The notes beneath the pieces were generated by a model. The model ran no database searches. It was not told the origin of the DNA and saw only the letters and a list, made by a program, of their open reading frames with translations. From Verrucomicrobiota bacterium (lineage in GTDB: Bacteria; Verrucomicrobiota; Verrucomicrobiia; Chthoniobacterales; Chthoniobacteraceae), in the NCBI GenBank assembly GCA_009885995.1, contig VFJQ01000012.1, forward strand, positions 1 to 64,000: a stretch of 64,000 bases of DNA. The letters run 5' to 3'. Within the stretch, counting starts at the first letter, position 1; each line of letters starts with the position of its first letter. The position numbers were made by a program, and so were the translations under genes. Positions 42,335-49,844 of this stretch are shown in pieces.

Positions 42335-43597
42335 TTAGGCGCGCAGACCCTTCGCTGCAATATCGCTGCGGTGCTGCGAACCCTCGAAATGAATCTTCGC
42401 GACGGCGGCGTAGGCGCGGTCGCGCGCGGCGGCGAGGGTGGGGCCGAGCGCGGTGACGCCGAGCACGCGTCCGCCGGCGGTGACGATGCCCGAGTCCTCG
42501 CGTCGCGTGCCGGCGTGGAAGACGAGCGCTTCGCTCGCATCGAGGCCGGCGATGGGCAGGCCAGTCGCGTATTTTCCCGGATAGCCGCCCGAGGCCATGA
42601 CGACGCAGACGGCGGCGTCGGGCTTCCACTGCGCGGAGACTTGGGCGAGCTGCTGGTCGATGGTGGCTTCGAGCAGCGCGAGGAAATCGCTATCCAGTCG
42701 CGTGAGCAGCACCTGCGTCTCGGGGTCGCCGAAGCGGCAGTTGAACTCGAGCACGCGCAGTCCGTCGCGAGTGATCATGAGGCCGGGGAAGAGCATGCCG
42801 CGGAAGTCGAGGCCGTCCTTCGCGAGGCCGGAGATGAAGCGGTCGAGCACATCGGTGCGCACGCGCTGTTCGAGCTCCGGCGTGAGCAGGTGCGCGGGCG
42901 GGCTGAAGGTGCCCATGCCGCCGGTGTTGAGTCCTTCGTCGCCGTCGAGGGCGCGTTTGTGATCCTGCGCGCCGGGGAACATGAGATAGCTGCGGCCATC
43001 GACGAGCGCGTGGATGGAGCACTCTTCGCCTTCGAGGAATTCCTCGATGACGATGCGGCGACCGGCTTCGCCGAAGGCGCGGCGCTCCATGATGTCGTAG
43101 ATCGCGCGCGCCGCTTCGCCTTGGCTGTGGCAGATGAGCACGCCCTTTCCGAGCGCGAGGCCGTCGGCTTTCACGACCATCGGCGCGCCGATCTTTTGCG
43201 CGTAGGCTTGCGCGGCGATGGGATCGTCGAAGCTCGCCGAGCGTGCGCATGGGATGCCATGGCGGACCATGAAGTCCTTCGCGAAGACCTTCGACGACTC
43301 GAGCTGCGCGGCGCGTTGCGTGGGGCCGAAGGCGCGTAGTCCGGCGGCTTGGAAATGATCGACGATGCCGGCGGCGAGCGCGTCGTCCGGGCCGACGACG
43401 GTGAGGGCGATGCCTTCGCGCTGGGCGAACTCGATGAGCGCGGCGTGCTCGGTGATCCTGATCGGCACGCACGTGGCGTCCTGCGCGATGCCGCCATTGC
43501 CGGGCGCGCAGAAGACCTGCGTGACGCGGGGCGATTGCTTGAGTTTCCAAGCGAGCGCGTGTTCGCGCCCGCCGCTGCCGATGACGAGGACTTTCAT
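42335..43597 (-). CDS. purD: Phosphoribosylamine-glycine ligase (GARS)
   Basis: 420 residues, ATP-grasp enzyme of purine synthesis that joins glycine to 5-phosphoribosylamine. It begins MKVLVIGSGGREHALAWKLK. Other marks: VFCAPGNGGIAQDATCVPI, GPDDALAAGIVDHF, MVVKADGLALGKGVLICHSQ, EECSIHALVDGRSYLMFPGA, QDHKRALDGDEGLNTGGMGT and FNCRFGDPETQVLLTRLDSD. Length and motifs are complete. It lies between thiD, from which a CGCAGAGG repeat separates it, and the S41-like gene, one base away. Confidence 0.97.
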   Translation of the reverse strand: MKVLVIGSGGREHALAWKLKQSPRVTQVFCAPGNGGIAQDATCVPIRITEHAALIEFAQREGIALTVVGPDDALAAGIVDHFQAAGLRAFGPTQRAAQLESSKVFAKDFMVRHGIPCARSASFDDPIAAQAYAQKIGAPMVVKADGLALGKGVLICHSQGEAARAIYDIMERRAFGEAGRRIVIEEFLEGEECSIHALVDGRSYLMFPGAQDHKRALDGDEGLNTGGMGTFSPPAHLLTPELEQRVRTDVLDRFISGLAKDGLDFRGMLFPGLMITRDGLRVLEFNCRFGDPETQVLLTRLDSDFLALLEATIDQQLAQVSAQWKPDAAVCVVMASGGYPGKYATGLPIAGLDASEALVFHAGTRREDSGIVTAGGRVLGVTALGPTLAAARDRAYAAVAKIHFEGSQHRSDIAAKGLRA

Positions 43598-43616
43598 TGA
43601 ATTCTATGCGGGTGAT

Positions 43617-43712
43617 TTAACGCAGAGGCGCAGAGGACGCAGAGATTCGCAGAGGGAAACAAGCAAATCGTTCTCTGCGTTCCTCCGCGCCCTTTGCGCC
43701 TCTGCGTTAAAA
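43617..43712. repeat. Dispersed palindromic repeat, CGCAGAGG family (copy 2)
   Basis: Left arm TTTAACGCAGAGGCGCAGAG then GACGCAGAG; right arm CTCTGCGTTCCTCCGCGCCC then TTTGCGCCTCTGCGTTAAA. It fills the purD-thiD gap, and the thiD stop codon (TAA at 43709-43707) lies inside the right arm. Confidence 0.85.
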
Positions 43713-44498
43713 ATTGCGCGGCGCGAAATGATGCAGCGCATCCGTGCTGCCCCAGCGCAGGAAATTCGCGATGGCGCGGGTGACGAACTGCTTCGCTTCG
43801 CCGACTGCCGCGGGAAGAGCGAACCCGCGCGCGAGCCCGGTGGCGATGGCGGCGGCGTAAGTGCAGCCGGTGCCGTGAGTCGAGACGCCGGCGACGAAGG
43901 GCGCGGAGTATTCGTGCACCGCTCCGTCGCGCAGGAAGAGCAGGTCGGTCGCGACGGCGGAGCGCAGGTGGCCGCCTTTGAGCAGGAAGGCGGCGCCAAA
44001 CTTCGCGACGAGCGCGGGACCGGCGAGGCGCATGGCGTCGAGGTCGGCGATGGGATCGTCGAGGAGCACGCGGGCTTCGTCGAGATTCGGCGTGGCGAGC
44101 GTGGCGAGCGGGAGCAGGCGCTCGCGGTAAAGCGCGATCGCGTCGTCGCGGAGCAGGGGATCGCCGCTCGTCGCGATCATCACGGGATCGACGACGAGCG
44201 GGCAGCGCGCATCTGCGAGCGCGGTGAGCACGGCTTCGATGATCTCTCGCGAGTAGAGCATCCCGGTCTTCACCGCGGCGACGGGGAAGGCGGCGAAGCT
44301 CAGCCGGATTTGCTCCGCGACGATCTCCGGCGCGATCGGCTGGATCGCGCTGACTTTCCCCGGCACCTCCGCGACCACGCACGTGATCGCGGTGAGCGCG
44401 TAGCCGCCGAGGGCGCTGATGGTCTTGAGGTCGGCTTGCGCGCCGGCGCCGGCGCTATTGTCGGAACCGGCGATGGTGAGGACTACGGGAAGGGTCAT
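43707..44498 (-). CDS. thiD: Hydroxymethylpyrimidine/phosphomethylpyrimidine kinase
   Basis: 263 residues, ribokinase-like fold, thiamine synthesis. Marks: VLTIAGSDNSAGAGAQADLK (substrate loop), GGYALTAITCVVAE, FPVAAVKTGMLYSREIIEAV, VVDPVMIATSGDPLL, ATPNLDEARVLL and THGTGCTYAAAIATGLARGF, the anion hole with the catalytic Cys/Asp region. Glu is present in the NLDEA motif. The protein ends PRNF, with its stop inside a palindromic repeat. apaG diverges upstream by 37 bp. Confidence 0.94.
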   Translation of the reverse strand: MTLPVVLTIAGSDNSAGAGAQADLKTISALGGYALTAITCVVAEVPGKVSAIQPIAPEIVAEQIRLSFAAFPVAAVKTGMLYSREIIEAVLTALADARCPLVVDPVMIATSGDPLLRDDAIALYRERLLPLATLATPNLDEARVLLDDPIADLDAMRLAGPALVAKFGAAFLLKGGHLRSAVATDLLFLRDGAVHEYSAPFVAGVSTHGTGCTYAAAIATGLARGFALPAAVGEAKQFVTRAIANFLRWGSTDALHHFAPRNF

Positions 44499-44535
44499 CG
44501 TTTGCCGATTAGAGCAGGCTTGCTACGTTCGCGTC

Positions 44536-44916
44536 ATGTCCGAATCGATCACTGAACTCGCTGGCCTCCGTGCGACGGTCGATCGTGTCGTGCATGTGCC
44601 GCATCTCGATGCGACGCCGGACCGGCCGCACCCGTTTGTGTATTTCATCACGATTCGCAACGACTCCGACTGCACGGTAACGATCCGCGGTCGCAAGTGG
44701 GTGGTGACCGATGTGAACGATCAGCGACTCGTCGTGGAAGGTGATGGGGTCGTCGGCGAATTCCCGCGCCTTGAGCCGGGCGAGCACTTTTCCTACAACA
44801 GCTACCACACGATCGGCGAGGACAGCGTGGCGGAGGGGGCGTTTTTCGGCGTGACGGACAGCGGCGAGCGGGTCTTCACGCGCATCCCGCGGTTCGAGCT
44901 TCGCGCACCGCTTTAG
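44536..44916 (+). CDS. apaG: ApaG-domain protein
   Basis: 126 residues from the ATG at 44536 (MSESITELAGLRATVDRVVH). ApaG/DUF525 marks: FVYFITIRNDSDCTVTIRGR, KWVVTDVNDQRLVVEGDGVV, GEFPRLEPGEHFSYNSYHTI and EGAFFGVTDSGERV. The fold is an immunoglobulin-like beta sandwich of unknown precise role; bacterial apaG is often near rsmA and apaH, which are not here. The gene converges with the cyclo-ligase gene, with a 4-bp overlap of the ends. The longer in-frame start at 44419 would overlap thiD and is rejected. Confidence 0.9.
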   Translation: MSESITELAGLRATVDRVVHVPHLDATPDRPHPFVYFITIRNDSDCTVTIRGRKWVVTDVNDQRLVVEGDGVVGEFPRLEPGEHFSYNSYHTIGEDSVAEGAFFGVTDSGERVFTRIPRFELRAPL

Positions 44917-45734
44917 CTGCGGTTCGTCGAGCCGCGTGCCTGCGGCGCTTTCGGCTTGCCGGCCTTGATGAAGTCCGGCCGCACGAGCCAGCCCTTTTCG
45001 GTGACGACGCGATGCACGCGCTGGTCGTGCGGTTCGAGCGGCAGCGTTTCGACGATCTGCCGATCGAAGCAGACGCCGACCTTGAACGCGCGGAAGCCGG
45101 GCGATGAGAGCAGGCGATCGTAGAAGCCGCCGCCGCGACCGAGTCGCTCGCCATTCGCCGTAAAGGCCGCGCCGGGGACGAGCACGAGGTCGAAGGTGTC
45201 CGGCGGGATCACACGCGACTGATCGAAGACCGGTTCGCGGATTCCAAACTGCCCGACGCTGACCGATTCGGGGCCGCCGACGCTCATGAAATCGAGCCCG
45301 CCCTTGCGGATCGTCGGATAGCACACGGTCTTGCCCTCCGCGTATTTCCATAGCTGCTCGATATCCGGCTCCGCCTCCATGGGGGCGAAGATCGCGACAA
45401 TGACCGAGCGCCGCCACGACGGGTGCTCGGTGATGGCCTTGCAGATCTCCTTCGAGCGCCTGGGCCGCTCGCGTATCTTTGCGACTGCTTCCTTCATCTC
45501 GCGTCGGATCGTCGTCTTCTGCTCGCGCAGGGTCGGCGGTGCTGACGGAGCGGCGGTCTGCACTTTCTGCACTTTAGCTGGAGGCTTGGCGCGTGGCTTG
45601 GGCTTCGGTGCGCTGGGCTTTGGCGCAGGCTTGCTCTTCGCGGGTTTCGCTCGGGTTGTGGTCGCTTTATTTGCCGCCGGCTTGGATGTCTTCTTGACCA
45701 ACTTCCGGGCGGGCTTGGGTTTCCGGGAAGGCAT
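44913..45734 (-). CDS. 5-formyltetrahydrofolate cyclo-ligase with basic N-terminal tail
   Basis: 273 residues. The catalytic part (about 75-260) shows REQKTTIRREMKEAVAKIRE, FAPMEAEPDIEQLWKYAEGK, CYPTIRKGGLDFMSV and the signature FDLVLVPGAAFTANGERLGR then GGGFYDRLL. It converts 5-formyl-THF to 5,10-methenyl-THF with ATP. The first 70 residues are an Ala/Lys/Pro-rich tail (KPARKLVKKTSKPAANKATT) that the enzyme normally lacks, similar to histone H1-like tails, and may be disordered or bind nucleic acid. A start near 45520 would remove the tail, but no better-supported start was found. Confidence 0.88.
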   Translation of the reverse strand: MPSRKPKPARKLVKKTSKPAANKATTTRAKPAKSKPAPKPSAPKPKPRAKPPAKVQKVQTAAPSAPPTLREQKTTIRREMKEAVAKIRERPRRSKEICKAITEHPSWRRSVIVAIFAPMEAEPDIEQLWKYAEGKTVCYPTIRKGGLDFMSVGGPESVSVGQFGIREPVFDQSRVIPPDTFDLVLVPGAAFTANGERLGRGGGFYDRLLSSPGFRAFKVGVCFDRQIVETLPLEPHDQRVHRVVTEKGWLVRPDFIKAGKPKAPQARGSTNRS

Positions 45735-45868
45735 GGGAGCGGATTAGAATCGAGTCCGCAGCCGACTTGCAAGCACCTCGCTCGGTCTGTGTGGAAATCG
45801 GCGAGCGGCCTTGACGGCGGAGATCCCCCCGGCTAATGCGCGCGGCTCCTTCGCCCAACCAACGCGAC

Positions 45869-46480
45869 ATGATCCGATCAAAGGCCTGCCTTGCCCTACT
45901 ACTACTCTCCGCCGTCGCCCTCAGCGGGTGCCATATCTCCCGTGGCAACTACCGCGACGACACGCTCTACATCGGCGGATTCCGCCGCACGGCCAAGGCG
46001 CCGCCCCGCGCGCCGCACGACGACGTGTCGTATTGGGATGGCGACGGAGTGTCCGGCGCCCCCTCCGTCCGGATCGATCTTGGGGAGCAGAAGGCCTATT
46101 TTCATAAAGGTGGCCAGCTCGTAGGCATCTCGATCCTCTCGACGGGTCGCGAAGGCTTCGGCACGCCGACCGGGAACTTCAAGATCCAGCAGAAGGACAG
46201 GGATCACGCCTCATCGCTCTACGGCGATTACGTGGATGCAGTGACCGGCGAGATCATCCAGAAGGAGATTGATCGCACGAAGGACAAGATGCCCAAGGGC
46301 GCGAAATACGACGGGGCGCGGATGCCGTTTTTCATGCGCATCAGCGGCGGCGTGGGGATGCATGAAGGCTTCCTGCCGGGCTACCCGGCGAGCCACGGGT
46401 GCATCCGCATGCCGGGCTTCATGGCGGAGAAGTTCTTCGAGAATGTGAGCCTCGGCACGCCGGTGACGGTGACGCACTAA
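45869..46480 (+). CDS. L,D-transpeptidase (YkuD) lipoprotein
   Basis: 203 residues from the ATG at 45869: signal and lipobox MIRSKACLALLLLSAVALSG with Cys directly after. The YkuD domain shows VRIDLGEQKAYFHKGGQLVG, STGREGFGTPTGNFKIQQKD, the catalytic SHGCIRMPGFMAEKFFE and, before it, the conserved GVGMHEGFLPGYPASHG with the second His. It probably forms 3-3 cross-links in peptidoglycan or attaches proteins to it, from the periplasmic face. An 11-residue longer start would put charged residues before the signal. Its end overlaps by 4 bp the convergent sulfatase gene. Confidence 0.92.
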   Translation: MIRSKACLALLLLSAVALSGCHISRGNYRDDTLYIGGFRRTAKAPPRAPHDDVSYWDGDGVSGAPSVRIDLGEQKAYFHKGGQLVGISILSTGREGFGTPTGNFKIQQKDRDHASSLYGDYVDAVTGEIIQKEIDRTKDKMPKGAKYDGARMPFFMRISGGVGMHEGFLPGYPASHGCIRMPGFMAEKFFENVSLGTPVTVTH

Positions 46481-48318
46481 GGCGCGGGCCGGAGCACGAC
46501 GCGGCGCAGATCCATCACCGCGTTGCCGGGTTTGCTCTGCGGCTTCACCGCGAGCGTCTGCTTGCCGGCGGGGAGGTCCACGGCGCCGATCGTGCGCTGG
46601 ATGAAATTCTGGAAGTGCCCGGTGCCGATCACGGTGAAGCGCAGCGTCTGGCCACCGACTTCGACGACGACCTCCGCGCCGCCCGCGTTGCCGCAGCCTT
46701 GCAGCACTTCCACCTCGTAGCGGCCGGCCTTCGGTAGATCGAAGTCCCAGCTCGCCCAGTCCTCCGCGCGCGTCCAAAAGCCGAGCGTGTTCTTCTGCGG
46801 CTGCGGCTCGTAGCGCAGCTTCTCGCCGTGGACTTGCGCGTCCTTCGCGAGCAGCCGCACGTCGCCCTGCGCGGGTGTGACGATCGCGCGGCTGCCTTTC
46901 ACCGCTTCGTTCATCGCGGCGCGCCAATCGGTCCACTCCCTCTCGACTGCCCCCGCGGTGGCAGCGCCGCCGATCTTCGACGAATCGCGATCCACGTAGA
47001 GCGTGCGGTGTTTCGCGGCGTTGAAGGCCGGGTTCGGCTTCGTCTCCTGCGCGCCCACGCTCGCACGCCACGCGGCGAGCTTGCCCTTCATCTCGGCCAC
47101 GCGCGCGGATTCCTTTCCGGCGAGATCGGTCGTTTCGCTCACGTCCTTCGCGAGGTTGAAAAGCTCGGCTTTCCCATCTTCAAAGTGTTCCACCAGCTTC
47201 CACTCTCCCTCGCGCATCGCACTCGCGGGGCGGCCGCCTTGGTTCGTGTAATTCGGGAAGTGCCAGAACAGCGGACGCGCTGGGAGCGCACCGCCAGCGA
47301 GGAACTTCGCGAGGCTCACGCCATCGAGCGGCCCGACTTGCTTCGCGAGATCCATGCCCGCCGCCTCAAGCAGCGTCGGCACGAGGTCCGTGAGCACCAC
47401 CGGCGTGTCGTTCACCCAGGCGGGCTTCACCGTGCCGGGCCAGCGAACGATCAGCGGCACGCGCAACCCGCCTTCGTAGAGGTAACCCTTGCCCGCGCGG
47501 AAGGGTGTGTTGTGCGTCGCCGGCGTGCCTGGGAATTCGAGCACGTGCAGCCCGCCATTGTCGCTCGTGAAGATGAAGATCGTCCGCTCGCGCAGCCCGA
47601 GCGTGTCGATCTTCGCCATGATGCGCCCGACGCACCGGTCCATGTGCTCGATCACCGACGCATAGACCGGGTGAAACGCGTCCCGATGCCGCGCCGCGTC
47701 CTCGTCCAGCGCCGCGAACGGGATGTGCGGCGTGTTGTGTGCGAGGTAGAGGAAGAACGGTCCGGCCCGGTGCTCATCGAGCCACTGCTCCGCGTGCGCG
47801 GTGAGATCGTATTCGCCTTTGCTGCCCTCGGTCGCGCTCGGTTTCGTGTTCGCCTTGCCCGCATAGGTGAAGTCGAAACCTTGCTCCGTCGGTGAGAATC
47901 CTTTGTTGCCGAGATGCCACTTGCCGATGTGCCCCGTCGCGTAGCCCGCCTCGCGCAGCCGCTCGGCGACGGTCACTTCTTCGAGTGGAAGCTGCCCCTC
48001 GATGATCGGCTGCGTGAGTCGCTGCGCTGGCGAGTCGCCGCGGCCGGGGAGGAAGTTCGTGAGGTGCAGCCGCGCGGGGGACTTGCCCGTCATCAGCGCT
48101 GCGCGCGACGGCGAGCAGATCGGCTGAGCGCAGTAGGCACTCGTGAAACGCACGCCTTCGCTCCCGAGCTTGTCGAGGTTTGGCGTCGGCTGATCCTTGC
48201 GCCCGTAGCACGAGAGGTCATTCACGCCGAGATCGTCGGCAAGGATGAGCACGATGTTCGGCCTCTCCGCGCGGGCGAAGCTGAGCGAGAGGATGAGGGT
48301 GAAGATGAAACGGAGCAT
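46477..48318 (-). CDS. Secreted sulfatase with C-terminal beta domain
   Basis: 613 residues with signal MLRFIFTLILSLSFARA. Alkaline-phosphatase-fold sulfatase: NIVLILADDLGVNDLSCYGR (metal Asp pair), AQPICSPSRAALMTGKSPAR with the C-x-P-x-R formylglycine site, GHIGKWHLGN and FIFTSDNGGLHV. Residues about 480-613 are extra: a carbohydrate-binding-like beta sandwich (KAGRYEVEVLQGCGNAGGAE, AGKQTLAVKPQSKPGNAVMD). It probably removes sulfate from a polysaccharide in the periplasm or outside. Cysteine-to-formylglycine conversion needs an FGE or anSME; the FGE-like protein in this window (10258-11928) lacks the needed cysteines, so the activator must be elsewhere. It is paired with a second sulfatase 3 bp upstream. 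Confidence 0.93.
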   Translation of the reverse strand: MLRFIFTLILSLSFARAERPNIVLILADDLGVNDLSCYGRKDQPTPNLDKLGSEGVRFTSAYCAQPICSPSRAALMTGKSPARLHLTNFLPGRGDSPAQRLTQPIIEGQLPLEEVTVAERLREAGYATGHIGKWHLGNKGFSPTEQGFDFTYAGKANTKPSATEGSKGEYDLTAHAEQWLDEHRAGPFFLYLAHNTPHIPFAALDEDAARHRDAFHPVYASVIEHMDRCVGRIMAKIDTLGLRERTIFIFTSDNGGLHVLEFPGTPATHNTPFRAGKGYLYEGGLRVPLIVRWPGTVKPAWVNDTPVVLTDLVPTLLEAAGMDLAKQVGPLDGVSLAKFLAGGALPARPLFWHFPNYTNQGGRPASAMREGEWKLVEHFEDGKAELFNLAKDVSETTDLAGKESARVAEMKGKLAAWRASVGAQETKPNPAFNAAKHRTLYVDRDSSKIGGAATAGAVEREWTDWRAAMNEAVKGSRAIVTPAQGDVRLLAKDAQVHGEKLRYEPQPQKNTLGFWTRAEDWASWDFDLPKAGRYEVEVLQGCGNAGGAEVVVEVGGQTLRFTVIGTGHFQNFIQRTIGAVDLPAGKQTLAVKPQSKPGNAVMDLRRVVLRPAP

Positions 48319-48321
48319 GGC

Positions 48322-49680
48322 TTACTTTTTTGCTTTGCCGCGCGGCTGCGCGTTCTTGATCGGGTCGTAATCGGGATTCGGCGCCGGCACCTGCGCTCTG
48401 ACTTCCTTCCGCCAGGCATCGAGCTTGGCGCGCAACGACTTCGTGCGCTCGGGTTGAGAAGAGGCGACGTCGCCCTTCTCCTCCGGATCGTGCGCGAGAT
48501 CGTAAAGCTCGACGTGATCGTCTTCGTAGAAATGCACCAACCGCCACGAACCGTCTCGCACCGCGGAGTAAGGCGCCGCGCCGCCCGGATGGTAGTGCGG
48601 GTAGTGCCAGTAGAGCGGTCGATCTGCGATCGCCTCGCCGTGCAGCAGCGGCCGCACATCGACTCCTTCACCCGGCAGCTTCACTCCCGCCGCCGCCGCG
48701 ATCGTCGTCGGCCAATCCATCGTGATGACCGGCGTCGCGCTCGTGCTGCCGGCCTTCGTCAGCCCCGGCCACTTGCACAGCCCGACCACGCGCACGCCGC
48801 CCTCGTAGGCGCTGCCTTTGCCGACACGCAGCCCGAGATTGCAAGTGACTTGGTTCAGCACGAGTCCGCCGTTGTCGCTCGTGAAGATGATCACCGTGTT
48901 CTCGCTCAAGCCGAGCGCATCGAGCTTCGCCCGCAGCGCGCCGACGCTATCATCCACCGCCTGCACCATCGCCGCGTAGGTCGGATTGTTCTGCGGCGCA
49001 CTCGGGTCCGCCTTCGCCTTGTATTTCGCGATCACGTCCGGCTTCCCGCCGAGCGGCGTGTGGACCGCATACGGCGCGAAATACACGAAGAACGGCTTCG
49101 CCTTGTTCGCCTCGATGAACTGAGTCGCCTCGCTCATCAGCCGAGCCGTCAGTTCCTCGCCCGGCGGGCCGTCGGGCAAGTTCGGGTTGTTGTAAGGCGG
49201 CAGGTAACCCTTCGGCGAACCGCCGTGATTGTCGCCCACCGTCACGTCGAACCCGTGATCCTTCGCCGTCCGCTCAAGGTGCCACTTCCCGAAGTGCGCC
49301 GACACATACCCGCGCTCGTGCAGCGCCTCGGCGATCGTCGTCTCCGCGGGGTCGAGGTTCTTGCGCCAGTCCGGGATCTTCAGCTTCGCAAATGGCCGCA
49401 CATGTCCCGCGATCCAGTCCGTCACGTGCAGCCGCGCCGGATATTTTCCGGTCATCATCGCGGCGCGCGTCGGTGAGCACACAGTGCATGCGCTGTAGGC
49501 CTGCGTGAACTTCATCCCGTCCTTCGCGAGCCGATCGAGATTCGGCGTCTCGTAGAATTGCGAGCCGTAGCACGAGAGGTCGGTCGCCCCGAGATCGTCG
49601 ATGAGGAAGACGACGAAGTTCAGCGGTGCGGCGTGCGCGAGAGCGGTGAGGGTGAGGAGGAGGAAGAGGATGCGTTTCAT
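48322..49680 (-). CDS. Secreted sulfatase
   Basis: 452 residues from the ATG at 49680, which gives signal MKRILFLLLTLTALAHA. Marks: NFVVFLIDDLGATDLSCYGS, the formylglycine site ACTVCSPTRAAMMTGKYPAR, SAHFGKWHLERTAKDHGFDV, VIIFTSDNGGLVLNQ and EGGVRVVGLCKWPG. No extra C-terminal domain; it ends in a basic tail, PRGKAKK. It is probably cotranscribed with the next sulfatase, and the two may act on different positions of one sulfated glycan. Longer upstream starts (to 49818) run through a palindromic repeat and are not used. Confidence 0.93.
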   Translation of the reverse strand: MKRILFLLLTLTALAHAAPLNFVVFLIDDLGATDLSCYGSQFYETPNLDRLAKDGMKFTQAYSACTVCSPTRAAMMTGKYPARLHVTDWIAGHVRPFAKLKIPDWRKNLDPAETTIAEALHERGYVSAHFGKWHLERTAKDHGFDVTVGDNHGGSPKGYLPPYNNPNLPDGPPGEELTARLMSEATQFIEANKAKPFFVYFAPYAVHTPLGGKPDVIAKYKAKADPSAPQNNPTYAAMVQAVDDSVGALRAKLDALGLSENTVIIFTSDNGGLVLNQVTCNLGLRVGKGSAYEGGVRVVGLCKWPGLTKAGSTSATPVITMDWPTTIAAAAGVKLPGEGVDVRPLLHGEAIADRPLYWHYPHYHPGGAAPYSAVRDGSWRLVHFYEDDHVELYDLAHDPEEKGDVASSQPERTKSLRAKLDAWRKEVRAQVPAPNPDYDPIKNAQPRGKAKK

Positions 49681-49763
49681 GGCGAGGGCGCGCAGGCTGA
49701 ACGTCCCGCGACCCGGCGTCCAACTCCCAAGTGGTGGAGGCGCGAGCGTTACGGCCCTTTTCA

Positions 49764-49844
49764 GGTAGGGACGGCTGTCCCCAGCCGTCCGCGCGCACGC
49801 ATAGCGATGTTCACACACGGACCGCTGGGACAGCGGTCCCTACC
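49764..49844. repeat. Palindromic repeat, GTAGGGAC family, overlapping the end of a coding gene
   Basis: GGTAGGGACGGCTGTCCCCA then GCCGTCC, a 28-bp spacer, and GGACCGCTGGGACAGCGGTC then CCTACC. This is the most complete copy in the window. It gives the acyl-CoA dehydrogenase gene its last about 12 codons and its stop (49811). Confidence 0.85.
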
